Shown: positions 32,510 to 42,016 of the stretch, one piece after another
How positions within the stretch are numbered: the first letter of the stretch is position 1
How the letters are laid out: each line of letters begins with the position of its first letter
DNA from: Bathymodiolus brooksi thiotrophic gill symbiont
GTDB taxonomy: Bacteria > Pseudomonadota > Gammaproteobacteria > PS1 > Pseudothioglobaceae
NCBI RefSeq assembly: GCF_903642095.1
Contig: NZ_CAHJWD020000390.1
Span: 1 to 42,523, forward strand
Length of the DNA: 42,523 bases
Reading direction: 5' to 3'
Translations under genes and position numbers: made by a program
Notes under the pieces: generated by a model
The model's input: only the letters and a program-made list of their open reading frames with translations
Databases searched by the model: none
What the model was told of the DNA's origin: nothing

Positions 32510-33169
32510 ATGAAATTAGAACTTATTAGCTTTAAACTTTGCCCATTTGCACAGCGGGCAATGATTTCATTGGATGTGCAAAAAATTGATTTTAAAATGA
32601 CTTACATCAATCCAATGGATCCACCAGATTGGTTTATAGAAATTTCACCTACTGGACAAGTGCCATTACTTAAAGTTGATGACCAAGTTATTTTTGAATC
32701 TTTAATTATTACTGAATTTATCGAAGAGATAAGTGCACACAGTTTCCACCCAAAAGAGGTTGTCCAGAGGGCTAATAACCGCTCTTGGATTGTGTATTCT
32801 GGGGAAATGCTGGGGGATATGTTCGGCATAGTAACAGGCGATGAGGAAAAATTTCACATTTCGAAAAAAGCATTATTTGAAAAATTAACAAAAATTGAGG
32901 CAATAAAAAACCAAGACAAATTCTTCAATGGTGAGGAATTTAATATGATTGACGCTGCTTTTGCACCACTTTTTATGCGCTTATCTTGGGTGAATGAATT
33001 TACCAATAACGCCCTATCTATCACAGAATTTAAACATTTAAGTGCTTGGAGTGATGCAGTTTTGGCACTTGATGTGGTTAGAAATTCTGTGGTTGATGGG
33101 CTGGATGATGTATATTACTCAAATATTGAAGCGCGTGAAGGTTACCTCTCAACCTTATTAATTGATTGA
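32510..33169 (+). CDS. Glutathione S-transferase-family protein
   Basis: 219 aa with a thioredoxin-like N-terminal domain (residues 1-78) carrying FKLCPFAQRAMI (Cys11 as likely catalytic cysteine), the cis-proline loop SPTGQVPLL and the glutathione-contact FESLIITEFIEE, then an all-helical C-terminal domain. The Cys-type active site suggests an omega/beta-like thiol transferase or a stringent-starvation-like role more than classical conjugation. AGGAG precedes the ATG. Confidence 0.88.
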   Translation: MKLELISFKLCPFAQRAMISLDVQKIDFKMTYINPMDPPDWFIEISPTGQVPLLKVDDQVIFESLIITEFIEEISAHSFHPKEVVQRANNRSWIVYSGEMLGDMFGIVTGDEEKFHISKKALFEKLTKIEAIKNQDKFFNGEEFNMIDAAFAPLFMRLSWVNEFTNNALSITEFKHLSAWSDAVLALDVVRNSVVDGLDDVYYSNIEAREGYLSTLLID

Positions 33170-33186
33170 TTTTTTAACTTACGGAT

Positions 33187-35604
33187 ATGACAATGAACTG
33201 GCGACTAAAAACAGAGCAAAAATTTGAACAATTAGCAGATTTTATTTTTGAAAATAGCAAAAAAACCATTCTTGCAGTTTTACTGGTGGTGGTGGGACTT
33301 GGCTCCAATTTATCAACCCTTAAAATGGATACTTCAACCGAAGGGTTTTTGCATAAAACTGATGAACTTCGTGTTAAATACGATGAATTTCGTGACCAAT
33401 TCGGCAGAGATGAAAAAATCTTAATTGCTGTTGAAACTAAAGATATTTTTGACCTTAATTTTCTTAAAAAACTGGCAAAACTACACCAAGAATTAGAAAA
33501 CAATTTGCCCCACATTGAAGAGGTTAATTCTTTAATAAACGCCAGAAACACCCTTGGCACAACGGACAGTTTAATTGTTGAAGATTTGTTTGATGATTAT
33601 AAAATTGATAAATCCACACTCAGTGCTAAAAAACAACTGGCAAGTGCCAATCCTTTGTTAAAAGATTTGCTATTTAATGGTGATAAAACTTTTACCAGCA
33701 TCATCATCGATACACAAACTTACTCTAGTTTTGATAAAAATGGCAAAACAATAGTCGTTAACGAGGAAGATGAGTTTGCCGAAGAAACGACAAACAATAC
33801 ACCTAAATTATATTTAACAGACAATGAAAACACCAAAATCATTGAAGCAGTGCAACAAATTACCAAAAAATACGAAGATGCTAATTTTAAAGTGCACCTT
33901 GCAGGTTCAGCGTTATTTGCTGGCGTTATCAAGCAGGCAATGAGAAAAGACACCCAAAGTTTTATCCAAAAAATGTTGCTCATGGTAATTTTGGTTTTGG
34001 CATTAATGTTCAGGCGCGTCTCGGGGGTTGTTCTGCCACTTATCACTGTTGTTTTAACAATCGTGAGTGCTGTTTCATTAATGGCACTGTTTGATGCCCC
34101 CTTTACTATTGTTACTCAAATTATGCCTTCGTTTTTATTGGCAGTTATTACTGGGGCGAGCATCCACCTTTTGGCAATGTTTTATAAAGACTTTGCCAAA
34201 ACTGGGGATAAAAAATCAGCACTGCGTTTTTCCATGGGACATTCTGGCTTTGCCATTGTAATGACCTCACTTACCACTGCTGCTGGTATGTGGTCGTTTT
34301 CATTTTCCGATGTTGCCCCTGTTGCCAACTTAGGCATTTTTGCTAGTGCCAGTATTATATTAGGGCTGTTGTTTGTTTTAATATTGTTGCCTGCTATGCT
34401 TGCCACTCTGAAACTCAAGCACAAACCCATTGCCTCGCATAATAAAACAATGGACACTTTTTTACACAAGATTGCTGATTTTTCCCTAAACAATGCTAAA
34501 TCCATTGTGGTAATTAGCAGTATTATGATTATTATTGCAGTCTCTTTTGCCACACAAATGAAATTTTCTCACTACCCGCTCATCTGGTTTAAGGCTGACA
34601 ACCCAGTGCGTGTTGATGTTGAAACGATTGACAGAGAGTTAAACGGCTCAACGACTTTGGAGATTATTGTTGATACTGGACGAGAAAATGGTCTGTATGA
34701 GCCAGCGATGCTACAAAAAATTGAAAGAACAACTGATTATCTTAACACCTTAAAAGACGGGGAGATTTTTGTCGGTAAAACAATAACGCTGGTTGATGTA
34801 TTAAAAGAAACCAATAAAGCACTAAATGCAAATAATACAGCGTTTTACAAAATCCCTACTAACAAAGATTTGATTGCACAAGAATTATTTTTATTTGCCA
34901 ATAGCGGTAGTGATGATTTGGAGGATTTTGTTGATTCTGGTTTTTCTAAGGCACGCATAACGGTCAAAGTGCCTTTTGTTGATGCCATTAAATACAATCA
35001 ATTTTTAAGTGAGATTAAAACCAAAATTTCACAAGAATTTAACACAAAAGCCGATGTTTCTTTCACTGGCATTGGTGTTTTACTTTCCAGTATTATGGAA
35101 AAATCCATTCATTCTAGTGCAATTAGTTATGTGCTGGCATTTGGACTTATTGCCATTATGATGATAATTTTAATTGGCAATATTAAAATCGGCTTGATTA
35201 GTATGATTCCAAATATTCTGCCAATGTTGACTATCACGGCAATGATGGTTGGTTTCGGCATTCCTTTTGATATGTTTTCAATGCTTGTAGGAGCGATTGC
35301 CCTAGGCCTTGCCGTTGACGATACTGTGCATTTTATGCACAATTTTAATCGCTATCGATTAGAGGGTAAAAATGTTGATGAGGCTACAAGGCTAACTCTT
35401 ATTGGAACGGGGCGGGCGATTATCGTTACTTCCGTTGTGCTTTCTCTTGGATTTTTAGTGCTATTAAGTGCCAGTATGACCAATATGTTAAATTTTGGTA
35501 TTTTGACTGCCAGCGCTATTTTTATCGCCCTTATTGCTGACTTTTTACTGATGCCTGCTATTATGAAACTATTAGAAAAACCTAAATCTTTGGAGCAAAA
35601 ATAA
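33187..35604 (+). CDS. RND-superfamily (MMPL-type) exporter
   Basis: 805 aa inner-membrane transporter with two repeats, each made of one membrane helix, a large periplasmic loop and five further helices (first helix about residues 27-47; second repeat from about 440). GLAVDDTVHFMHNFNRY in the last repeat is the conserved charged motif for proton coupling. It has no partner adaptor gene but is followed at once by a LolA-like and a DUF1302 gene, a cassette suggesting lipid or hydrophobic-molecule movement to the outer membrane. An ATG two codons later is an equally possible start. Confidence 0.9.
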   Translation: MTMNWRLKTEQKFEQLADFIFENSKKTILAVLLVVVGLGSNLSTLKMDTSTEGFLHKTDELRVKYDEFRDQFGRDEKILIAVETKDIFDLNFLKKLAKLHQELENNLPHIEEVNSLINARNTLGTTDSLIVEDLFDDYKIDKSTLSAKKQLASANPLLKDLLFNGDKTFTSIIIDTQTYSSFDKNGKTIVVNEEDEFAEETTNNTPKLYLTDNENTKIIEAVQQITKKYEDANFKVHLAGSALFAGVIKQAMRKDTQSFIQKMLLMVILVLALMFRRVSGVVLPLITVVLTIVSAVSLMALFDAPFTIVTQIMPSFLLAVITGASIHLLAMFYKDFAKTGDKKSALRFSMGHSGFAIVMTSLTTAAGMWSFSFSDVAPVANLGIFASASIILGLLFVLILLPAMLATLKLKHKPIASHNKTMDTFLHKIADFSLNNAKSIVVISSIMIIIAVSFATQMKFSHYPLIWFKADNPVRVDVETIDRELNGSTTLEIIVDTGRENGLYEPAMLQKIERTTDYLNTLKDGEIFVGKTITLVDVLKETNKALNANNTAFYKIPTNKDLIAQELFLFANSGSDDLEDFVDSGFSKARITVKVPFVDAIKYNQFLSEIKTKISQEFNTKADVSFTGIGVLLSSIMEKSIHSSAISYVLAFGLIAIMMIILIGNIKIGLISMIPNILPMLTITAMMVGFGIPFDMFSMLVGAIALGLAVDDTVHFMHNFNRYRLEGKNVDEATRLTLIGTGRAIIVTSVVLSLGFLVLLSASMTNMLNFGILTASAIFIALIADFLLMPAIMKLLEKPKSLEQK

Positions 35605-36398
35605 TGAAAAAATTACTACTACCCACCCTATTGTTAAGTTTTGGCGTTAATGCCTTAACAGGCTTAGAAATTATGCAAAAAGTTGATGCCCGAGATGATG
35701 GCAGCAGCATTGTCTCCACTTTGCAAATGGTTTTAATCGACAAACACAAGAAAAAACGCATCAGACAAATGCGCACATTTTCCAAAGACATAAATAAGAA
35801 CACTGAGCATAAATCTGTCTTTTTTCTAACGCCCAGCGATGTTAAAAACACAGCCTTTTTAACTTTTGATTATAGCGGGAACGATAAAGATGATGACCAA
35901 TGGATGTATCTCCCTGCACTCAAAAAAACCAAACGCATCCCAGCCAGTGACAAAGATGGTGCTTTTATGGGCAGTGATTTTTCTTATGCTGATATGACGG
36001 ATAAAAATCTTGATGATTATCATTTTAAACTGCTAAAAGAAAGCGTTATTAAACGCAAAGATGATAAAAATCCAGTGTGGATTATCCAATCTTTGCCAAA
36101 AAATAAAGCCGTGATTGACGAAACTGGCTACACCAAAAGCATTTTATATATTCGCAAAGATAATTTTATGCTCGCCCGTGCCAAGTTTTATCTTAAAAAA
36201 GCCAACCGAGTTAAATATATGGATGTTCGTAAAATGGAAAAAATTGATGGTATTTGGGTGGCAACACAAACGACAATGACGACAAAATACGGCAAACAAA
36301 CTCTACATAAAACCATTTTGAGTAATCGTGATATTAAAATTAATGTTGCTATTGATGATGAAATGTTCAGTGTTCGTAAAATTGAAAAAGGCTTGTAA
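35604..36398 (+). CDS. LolA-like outer-membrane lipoprotein-sorting protein
   Basis: 264 aa with a Sec signal peptide (residues 1-18), then a single LolA/LppX-like half-barrel domain: LEIMQKVDARDDG, FLTPSDVKNTAFLTFDY, DDQWMYLPALKKTKRIP and MGSDFSYADMTD are the recognisable blocks of this family of periplasmic lipid carriers. The start overlaps the RND stop (TAATG) and it is directly followed by the DUF1302 gene, so it likely ferries the RND substrate through the periplasm. Confidence 0.88.
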   Translation: MKKLLLPTLLLSFGVNALTGLEIMQKVDARDDGSSIVSTLQMVLIDKHKKKRIRQMRTFSKDINKNTEHKSVFFLTPSDVKNTAFLTFDYSGNDKDDDQWMYLPALKKTKRIPASDKDGAFMGSDFSYADMTDKNLDDYHFKLLKESVIKRKDDKNPVWIIQSLPKNKAVIDETGYTKSILYIRKDNFMLARAKFYLKKANRVKYMDVRKMEKIDGIWVATQTTMTTKYGKQTLHKTILSNRDIKINVAIDDEMFSVRKIEKGL

Positions 36399-37676
36399 AT
36401 GAAGCTTGTTTTATTATTTTTACTCCTTTTAAATGCTTTTTTATTAAATGCTGAAGAAGGATTTGATGATGGGTTTGATGATAATATTGACGACATTATC
36501 ACCACCACATTACCACCTGAAAAAAATATTGTGTATGGTTCCGTCAATTTGGAAACGCATTATAATTTTAATAACGATAAAAACCTATCTTCCACCAAAC
36601 TGTTATTGGATTTAACCACCGATTATAAAATGGACAATGGTTTTAAGGTAAACAGCAATTTGAAAGCCTATCATGACTTTATATTTTATGCTAGCAACAA
36701 CTATGAAACAACGCCTAGTGGCTATGAAAGTGAATTAAATTTAAACGAATTAAATATTGAAGGTAGTATTAGCACCAATCTTGATTTTAAAATTGGCAGA
36801 CAAATTGTCGTTTGGGGTAAATCCGATGTTATTCGCATTACCGATGTTCTAAATCCATTAGACAATCGCACACCGGGGTTGATTGACATTAAAAATTTGC
36901 GTCTTGGTCGATTTATGAGTAAATTAGATTATTACCAAGATAACCTAAAATTTTCTACTGCCATTTTGCACGAAAATCGTTTTAGTAAAAATCCAAAATT
37001 CGGCTCTGATTTTAAAAAAAGCATTGATTTATCAGAGGATAAACCCAATAATGATTTAAAAAATACCGGCATTGCACTCAGCCTCACTGGCGAGTTTTCT
37101 GGGTATGATTTTGGTGTATATTTCGCTGATACTTACCTTGATAAACCTTATTTTAAAGATGGTGTTTTACAGTTTGATAACCGGTCAAAAATGCTAGGTT
37201 TGGCTTATAACAAAGTAGTTCGCAGTTTTTTATTAAAAACAGAAGTTGCCTATTTTAACAACATTAAATACGCAGGACTAACTGACACAAGATCGAGAAT
37301 AGACGCTTTAATCGGCGTGGAATACACTGGCATTAGCGATGGTTCAATAAGCTATGAATTGGCATTGAGAAAAATCAATCATTATGATGATATCATCAAC
37401 ACTCAATCCAATAATTTCACCCAACAAGAAAGCTATCAACACGCACTTCGTTTTACTCAGTCATACCTCAATCAAACTCTAAATTTAACTGCAATTGCTG
37501 GTGTATTTGGCAAAAAAGGTGATGCAGGAGGTTTTGCCAGAACTTCATTAGATTATGCTATTGATGACAAACTTTCAATAAGCGGTGGCATCATTGATTA
37601 TATTGGCGGCTCCACTGCTACTGATTCAATTAAAAATAACGATAGAATTTTTACTAAAATCAGTTATACTTTTTAG
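36399..37676 (+). CDS. DUF1302-like outer-membrane beta-barrel protein
   Basis: 425 aa with a signal peptide (residues 1-18), an acidic linker rich in Asp and Gly, then alternating beta strands ending in KISYTF, an outer-membrane C-terminal signature. DFKIGRQIVVWGKSDVIRITDVLNP is the marker of DUF1302 and its relatives. Its start immediately follows the LolA-like stop. The barrel is the probable outer-membrane end of the RND/LolA-like route. It ends 3 nt before the convergent arsC-like gene. Confidence 0.85.
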   Translation: MKLVLLFLLLLNAFLLNAEEGFDDGFDDNIDDIITTTLPPEKNIVYGSVNLETHYNFNNDKNLSSTKLLLDLTTDYKMDNGFKVNSNLKAYHDFIFYASNNYETTPSGYESELNLNELNIEGSISTNLDFKIGRQIVVWGKSDVIRITDVLNPLDNRTPGLIDIKNLRLGRFMSKLDYYQDNLKFSTAILHENRFSKNPKFGSDFKKSIDLSEDKPNNDLKNTGIALSLTGEFSGYDFGVYFADTYLDKPYFKDGVLQFDNRSKMLGLAYNKVVRSFLLKTEVAYFNNIKYAGLTDTRSRIDALIGVEYTGISDGSISYELALRKINHYDDIINTQSNNFTQQESYQHALRFTQSYLNQTLNLTAIAGVFGKKGDAGGFARTSLDYAIDDKLSISGGIIDYIGGSTATDSIKNNDRIFTKISYTF

Positions 37677-37679
37677 GGT

Positions 37680-38027
37680 TTAAATAATCGCCAATACATT
37701 TTCAGGTGGTCGCCCAATTACTATGCCTTTATCGGTTTTCACAATGGGACGCTCAATAAGAATTGGGTAATCAACCATTGCTTGGATTAAATCGGCTTCA
37801 CTGAGTGTTTTATCTTCTAAATTATTGGCTTTGTAAGGCGCTTCATGGGTGCGCATTAATGACCTAGCATCTAATTTTAATTGACTAAGTAGTGCTTTTA
37901 ACTCTTCAGCAGAGGGGGTATCGTCCAAATATTTAATTACTTGAAAATCAATACCTTTTTCTTCTAAAATACCTAGAGTCAACCGAGATTTTGTGCATCT
38001 GGGATTATGATAAATTGTTGCACTCAT
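37680..38027 (-). CDS. ArsC/YfgD-family arsenate reductase-like protein
   Basis: 115 aa thioredoxin-fold protein. IYHNPRCTKSRLTLGIL carries the catalytic Cys of glutaredoxin-dependent arsenate reductase, and LIERPIVKTDKGIVIGRPPENVL is the typical C-terminal block. No arsenic-resistance genes are nearby, so this may be the chromosomal YfgD type of uncertain substrate. Its start is only 15 nt from the divergent tlpA-like start. Confidence 0.9.
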   Translation of the reverse strand: MSATIYHNPRCTKSRLTLGILEEKGIDFQVIKYLDDTPSAEELKALLSQLKLDARSLMRTHEAPYKANNLEDKTLSEADLIQAMVDYPILIERPIVKTDKGIVIGRPPENVLAII

Positions 38028-38042
38028 TTTAAAATCTTCTAT

Positions 38043-38549
38043 ATGAAAAAAATCTTTATTATACTCGCTATCATTCTTCCTTTAAGTATCGTTTACGCCA
38101 TAACACTGGGGGGAATTTTTTCTAAAAATAGCACCCCAAAAAATATTCAACTACCACAATTTTCAGTGGTGGATATGAACGGAAAAATACACAATAATGA
38201 GACCGTTAAAGGCAAATACTTGGTGGTGAATTTTTGGGCAACTTGGTGTCCACCTTGCCTTAAAGAAATCCCTGCTTTTGTTGATTTTTATGACAAACAT
38301 TCAGACAAGGTGGAACTCTTAGGTATGGATTATGAACAGGTTAATATTGATAAAATTACCGACTTTACCGACAGTTTTATGGTGAATTACCCCATTATTT
38401 TATCCAGTGACAAAAATCGTGCTGAATTTGAAAAATTTGGCAAAGTGGTTGGTATGCCGACCACCTATATTTACGCCCCTGATGGGGCATTAATTAATCA
38501 TTATATAGGGGAAATTAATATCAAAACTTTAGAAGAAGCCATTCGCTAA
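38043..38549 (+). CDS. TlpA/ResA-like thiol-disulfide protein
   Basis: 168 aa from the ATG at 38043, chosen because it begins a membrane anchor (MKKIFIILAIILPLSIVYAI); a 12-codon upstream extension would spoil it. The periplasmic thioredoxin domain has VVNFWATWCPPCLKEIPAF (active-site WCPPC) and the cis-proline GMPTTYIYAPDG. Such proteins reduce disulfides, often for cytochrome c maturation. It overlaps the convergent epmB end by 4 nt. Confidence 0.9.
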   Translation: MKKIFIILAIILPLSIVYAITLGGIFSKNSTPKNIQLPQFSVVDMNGKIHNNETVKGKYLVVNFWATWCPPCLKEIPAFVDFYDKHSDKVELLGMDYEQVNIDKITDFTDSFMVNYPIILSSDKNRAEFEKFGKVVGMPTTYIYAPDGALINHYIGEINIKTLEEAIR

Positions 38550-39481
38550 AGCCAAGTTTTTGCCGCTAAATTCTCATCTCTTACTAATCTAGGCACTAAG
38601 TAACCGCTAAGTTTTTTACCTAATTCTCGGTGTAATTTAGTGGCAGTTTCATCCTCAACTAAAAAATGCTCTGCACCGCTAACTTTATCCAATAAATGTA
38701 AATAATAAGGCAAAATTCCCAAAGCAAATAAATCGGTAGAAAGTGCACTTAAAACCGACACAGAATCATTCACACCTTTGAGTAAAACCGATTGATTAAG
38801 CAAAGTTACCTTGGTTAATTGTCCTATAGCCTCAGCAAATTTATCTGACAACTCATTAGCGTGATTAACATGGGTAACTAGCACGATGTGCAATCTAGTT
38901 TTACCCAGCATTTTTACCAATTCGGTAGTAATTCTACTCGGCGTTACCACTGCACTACGCGTATGAAACCGAAGATTCTTAATGTGTGGAATATTTTCAA
39001 TATTGTTAATTAAACTCTGTAATTTTTCATCGCTTAAACTCAACGGGTCGCCACCACTTAATATTACTTCATTCACTTGCGGATGGGTGTGAATATATTC
39101 CTCAATCGCTTGCCAGTTACTGATAGCATCATGCTCGCTATAATTAAAATTTTGTCTAAAACAATATTGGCAATGAATCGCACAAACCCTAGAGGCAATT
39201 AATAAAACTCGATTGGGGTATTTATGAATAAGCCCTGCCACGGGGGAATTTTTCTCATCTTCTAGTGGTTCAATTGAAAAACCTTGTTGTTCAATTTTTA
39301 TTTGTGGCAAAACTTGTTTTAATAGTGGGTCGTTTGGATTGTTTTTATCAATGAGATTGGCAAATTCTAAGGGAATTTTAATAGGAAAATTCTGGTCTTC
39401 AAATTGCTCGCTGTGAAAAAAAGCGTTGCATTTGTCTGCACCTTTAAGTGTATTTCTGGTGTTTTGTTGCCAATGATTCAT
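38546..39481 (-). CDS. epmB: EF-P beta-lysylation protein EpmB (lysine 2,3-aminomutase family)
   Basis: 311 aa radical-SAM enzyme that makes beta-lysine for modification of elongation factor P. The cluster motif is C-A-I-H-C-Q-Y-C-F-R (C-x3-C-x2-C), and EVILSGGDPLSLSDEKL and HTRSAVVTPSRIT are typical of EpmB/KamA. I use the ATG at 39479-39481 (MNHWQQNT): the nine-codon longer frame reads through the terminator at 39496-39525 and adds no family sequence. The short C-terminus fits EpmB over the longer KamA. Confidence 0.92.
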   Translation of the reverse strand: MNHWQQNTRNTLKGADKCNAFFHSEQFEDQNFPIKIPLEFANLIDKNNPNDPLLKQVLPQIKIEQQGFSIEPLEDEKNSPVAGLIHKYPNRVLLIASRVCAIHCQYCFRQNFNYSEHDAISNWQAIEEYIHTHPQVNEVILSGGDPLSLSDEKLQSLINNIENIPHIKNLRFHTRSAVVTPSRITTELVKMLGKTRLHIVLVTHVNHANELSDKFAEAIGQLTKVTLLNQSVLLKGVNDSVSVLSALSTDLFALGILPYYLHLLDKVSGAEHFLVEDETATKLHRELGKKLSGYLVPRLVRDENLAAKTWL

Positions 39482-39495
39482 AAAGCAATACCCAT

Positions 39496-39525
39496 AAAAA
39501 AGCCCCATAAACGGGGCTTTTTTTT
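39496..39525. terminator. Bidirectional intrinsic terminator
   Basis: AAAAAAGCCCC and GGGGCTTTTTT form a perfect stem with a short ATAAAC loop and T-runs in both directions. On the minus strand it lies 22 nt past the stop of the 61-codon gene, so epmB downstream should have its own promoter or depend on read-through. Confidence 0.9.
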
Positions 39526-39547
39526 AAAATTTATTAGTTTACAAAAA

Positions 39548-39733
39548 TTAGCAAAAACTGCCAAAGTTTGAATCTGTATGCTCTTTACCATCTTCAAAGC
39601 CAGATTCCCACTCTTCAGTGATTCTTTGCTCTTCAATTTCAGGATTGTGCAAAAAACCAGCTACCCAACCTTGAATATAGTTGTCATTTACGCCCATTTC
39701 TTCCATTTTTTTAACGCCTTCATAATATGTCAT
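39548..39733 (-). CDS. Small acidic protein of unknown function
   Basis: 61 aa, acidic, with no recognised family. Features are VNDNYIQGWVAGFLHNPEIEEQRITEEW and GFEDGKEHTDS, giving an N-terminal helix and a repeated G-W/F-x-x-G-F pattern faintly like RMF, and a final Cys. It looks real: a strong AAGGAG site lies 8 nt before the ATG and a perfect intrinsic terminator follows, so it forms a single-gene unit. Confidence 0.75.
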   Translation of the reverse strand: MTYYEGVKKMEEMGVNDNYIQGWVAGFLHNPEIEEQRITEEWESGFEDGKEHTDSNFGSFC

Positions 39734-39850
39734 TACTGTTACTCCTTGATAAATAGTGTTTATAATTTCTCACTTCTTAGTCAAACTTAAATTGTTGAAT
39801 AAGAGAAAGACAATATTATAACCATTTAAAATAAATACACAATAAAAATT

Positions 39851-42016
39851 ATGAATTTATCTGAAATAATTGATGGACTAAACAATGAACAAGCACAATC
39901 TGTTACCTTAGATGACACGCAAAGTGCTTTAATATTAGCAGGTGCAGGCTCTGGAAAAACCCGAGTGCTAACCCATCGCATTGTCTATTTAATCACACAA
40001 AAAAAACTTCATACCGATGCCATCTTGGCGGTTACCTTTACCAACAAAGCGGCTAATGAGATGCGTGAACGCCTTAATGTGCTATTGAGGCGACCTATTG
40101 GAAGTATGTGGGTTAGCACTTTTCACGGTTTGGCACATCGCTTATTACGCACCCACCCTATTGAGGCGAATCTAAGCCCTCAGTTTCAAATTCTTGACCA
40201 GCAAGACCAATATCGTATTGTTAAACGCTTAATGAAAGAAAATCAGATGGATGAAAGTAAGTTTCCAGTTAGAAAAGTCCAAAGATTTATCAATCAGCAA
40301 AAAGATGAAGGTATTCACCCCAATGATATTGAAGCGGGGTATAATTTTTTCGTCAAAAAAAGCCTTGAAATATTCAAACGCTACGAGGCGTATTGTCATA
40401 CCAATAATTTGATTGATTTTTCCGAATTGTTAGTGCGTAGTTATGAATTGCTAAAAAATAACCCAGTGTTGCTCACGCATTATCAAACTCGCTTTGCACA
40501 TATTTTAGTAGATGAATTTCAAGACACAAACACCGTGCAATACAAATGGATTAAGTTGCTATTTAACGGCGATAACAAGGTATTTTGCGTTGGCGATGAC
40601 GACCAGTCTATTTATGGTTGGCGTGGTGCAAAAATTGAAAATATCACCAAACTTACACAAGATTTTGCCCCCCTTAAAACCATCCGTCTGGAGCAGAATT
40701 ATCGCTCAACAGGTAATATTCTAAATGCCTCAAATGCACTGATTGCACACAATTCAAATCGTATGGGGAAATCTCTATGGACCGATTCTGGCGATGGTAA
40801 TTTAATTGATTTGTATGAAGCACGCACAGAAATTGACGAAGCAGATTTTGTCGTTAGTGCCATTCAAAAGCACCTTGATAATGGGGTGTCGGCCAGCGAA
40901 TGTGCCATTCTTTATCGCTCAAATGCACAATCTAGGGGCTTTGAAGAACGATTGATTAAATACAATATTTCTTATGTTATTTACGGCGGTTTGCGCTTTT
41001 TTGAACGCGCTGAAATCAAAGATGCCTTAGGTTATTTACGCCTAATGGAAACCACTGCTGACGGCGTTGCCTTTGAACGCGTGGTAAATTTTCCAACGCG
41101 TGGTATTGGTGCCGCTACCGTTGAAAAAATACGAGAATTTGCACGAGAAAATCAAACCAATTTATTCCAAGCAGCAACCAGCATAGTATCAACTTTACCC
41201 ACTCGTGCCGCCAATGCCTTGACTGGATTTATTCAGTTGATTGAGCAAATGCAAGACGATACCCAGCACTTAGATTTGCCTGAAAAAGTTGCTTATTTAA
41301 TCAAAGCATCTGGACTTGTTGCACATTATTCTAGCGACAAAACCGATAAAGCTGGCAGTAAAACCGCCAACTTAGAAGAACTGATTGCCGCTGCCAAAGA
41401 ATACCAACACGAAGAAGACAACGATATGAGTGAAACCTTAGGCTTTCTTTCTTTGGCATCACTTGATTCCAGTGGCGATGCCAATTCACCACCCGCACAA
41501 AATGTGCAACTAATGACCATCCACTCCGCCAAAGGCTTAGAGTTTCCTTATGTTTTTTTAACAGGTATGGAAGAAGATTTATTCCCTTCTAGGCAATCCA
41601 AAGATGAGCCCCATTTAATGAGTGAAGAAAGGCGTTTGTGCTATGTCGGTATGACTCGTGCAATGAAAAAACTGTCACTTTCATTTGCCATTAAACGCTT
41701 TTTACACGGACAATCTATCTACGCCTACCCTTCTCGTTTTCTCTCAGAAATTCCAGAAAAACACCTTAACCAAATTAAACAAAAATATGGTGCAACACCT
41801 CAAAACTACCAAGCAGATGACTCCTTCAACCAAGAAATTACACCCAGTGCAAACGGTCAATTGTCCATCGGAGGAACAGTTAAACACGCCAAATTCGGCT
41901 TTGGCACCATACTGAATTTTGAAGGCGATGGCGACAGCACTAGAGTGCAAATCAAATTTAAAACTGCTGGCACAAAATGGCTGATTAGTGCCTATGCCAA
42001 ATTAGAATTTGTTTAG
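39851..42016 (+). CDS. uvrD: DNA helicase II
   Basis: 721 aa superfamily 1A 3'-5' helicase for nucleotide-excision and mismatch repair. Helicase motifs are in order: LILAGAGSGKTRVLTHRI (Walker A, about residue 30), FTNKAANEM, VDEFQDTNTVQY (Walker B), GDDDQSIYGWRGA, LEQNYRS, LMTIHSAKGLEFPYV and YVGMTRAM. The C-terminal 50 residues (GGTVKHAKFGFGTILNFEG) are the Tudor-like RNA-polymerase-binding tail of UvrD, which favours UvrD over Rep. Confidence 0.96.
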   Translation: MNLSEIIDGLNNEQAQSVTLDDTQSALILAGAGSGKTRVLTHRIVYLITQKKLHTDAILAVTFTNKAANEMRERLNVLLRRPIGSMWVSTFHGLAHRLLRTHPIEANLSPQFQILDQQDQYRIVKRLMKENQMDESKFPVRKVQRFINQQKDEGIHPNDIEAGYNFFVKKSLEIFKRYEAYCHTNNLIDFSELLVRSYELLKNNPVLLTHYQTRFAHILVDEFQDTNTVQYKWIKLLFNGDNKVFCVGDDDQSIYGWRGAKIENITKLTQDFAPLKTIRLEQNYRSTGNILNASNALIAHNSNRMGKSLWTDSGDGNLIDLYEARTEIDEADFVVSAIQKHLDNGVSASECAILYRSNAQSRGFEERLIKYNISYVIYGGLRFFERAEIKDALGYLRLMETTADGVAFERVVNFPTRGIGAATVEKIREFARENQTNLFQAATSIVSTLPTRAANALTGFIQLIEQMQDDTQHLDLPEKVAYLIKASGLVAHYSSDKTDKAGSKTANLEELIAAAKEYQHEEDNDMSETLGFLSLASLDSSGDANSPPAQNVQLMTIHSAKGLEFPYVFLTGMEEDLFPSRQSKDEPHLMSEERRLCYVGMTRAMKKLSLSFAIKRFLHGQSIYAYPSRFLSEIPEKHLNQIKQKYGATPQNYQADDSFNQEITPSANGQLSIGGTVKHAKFGFGTILNFEGDGDSTRVQIKFKTAGTKWLISAYAKLEFV

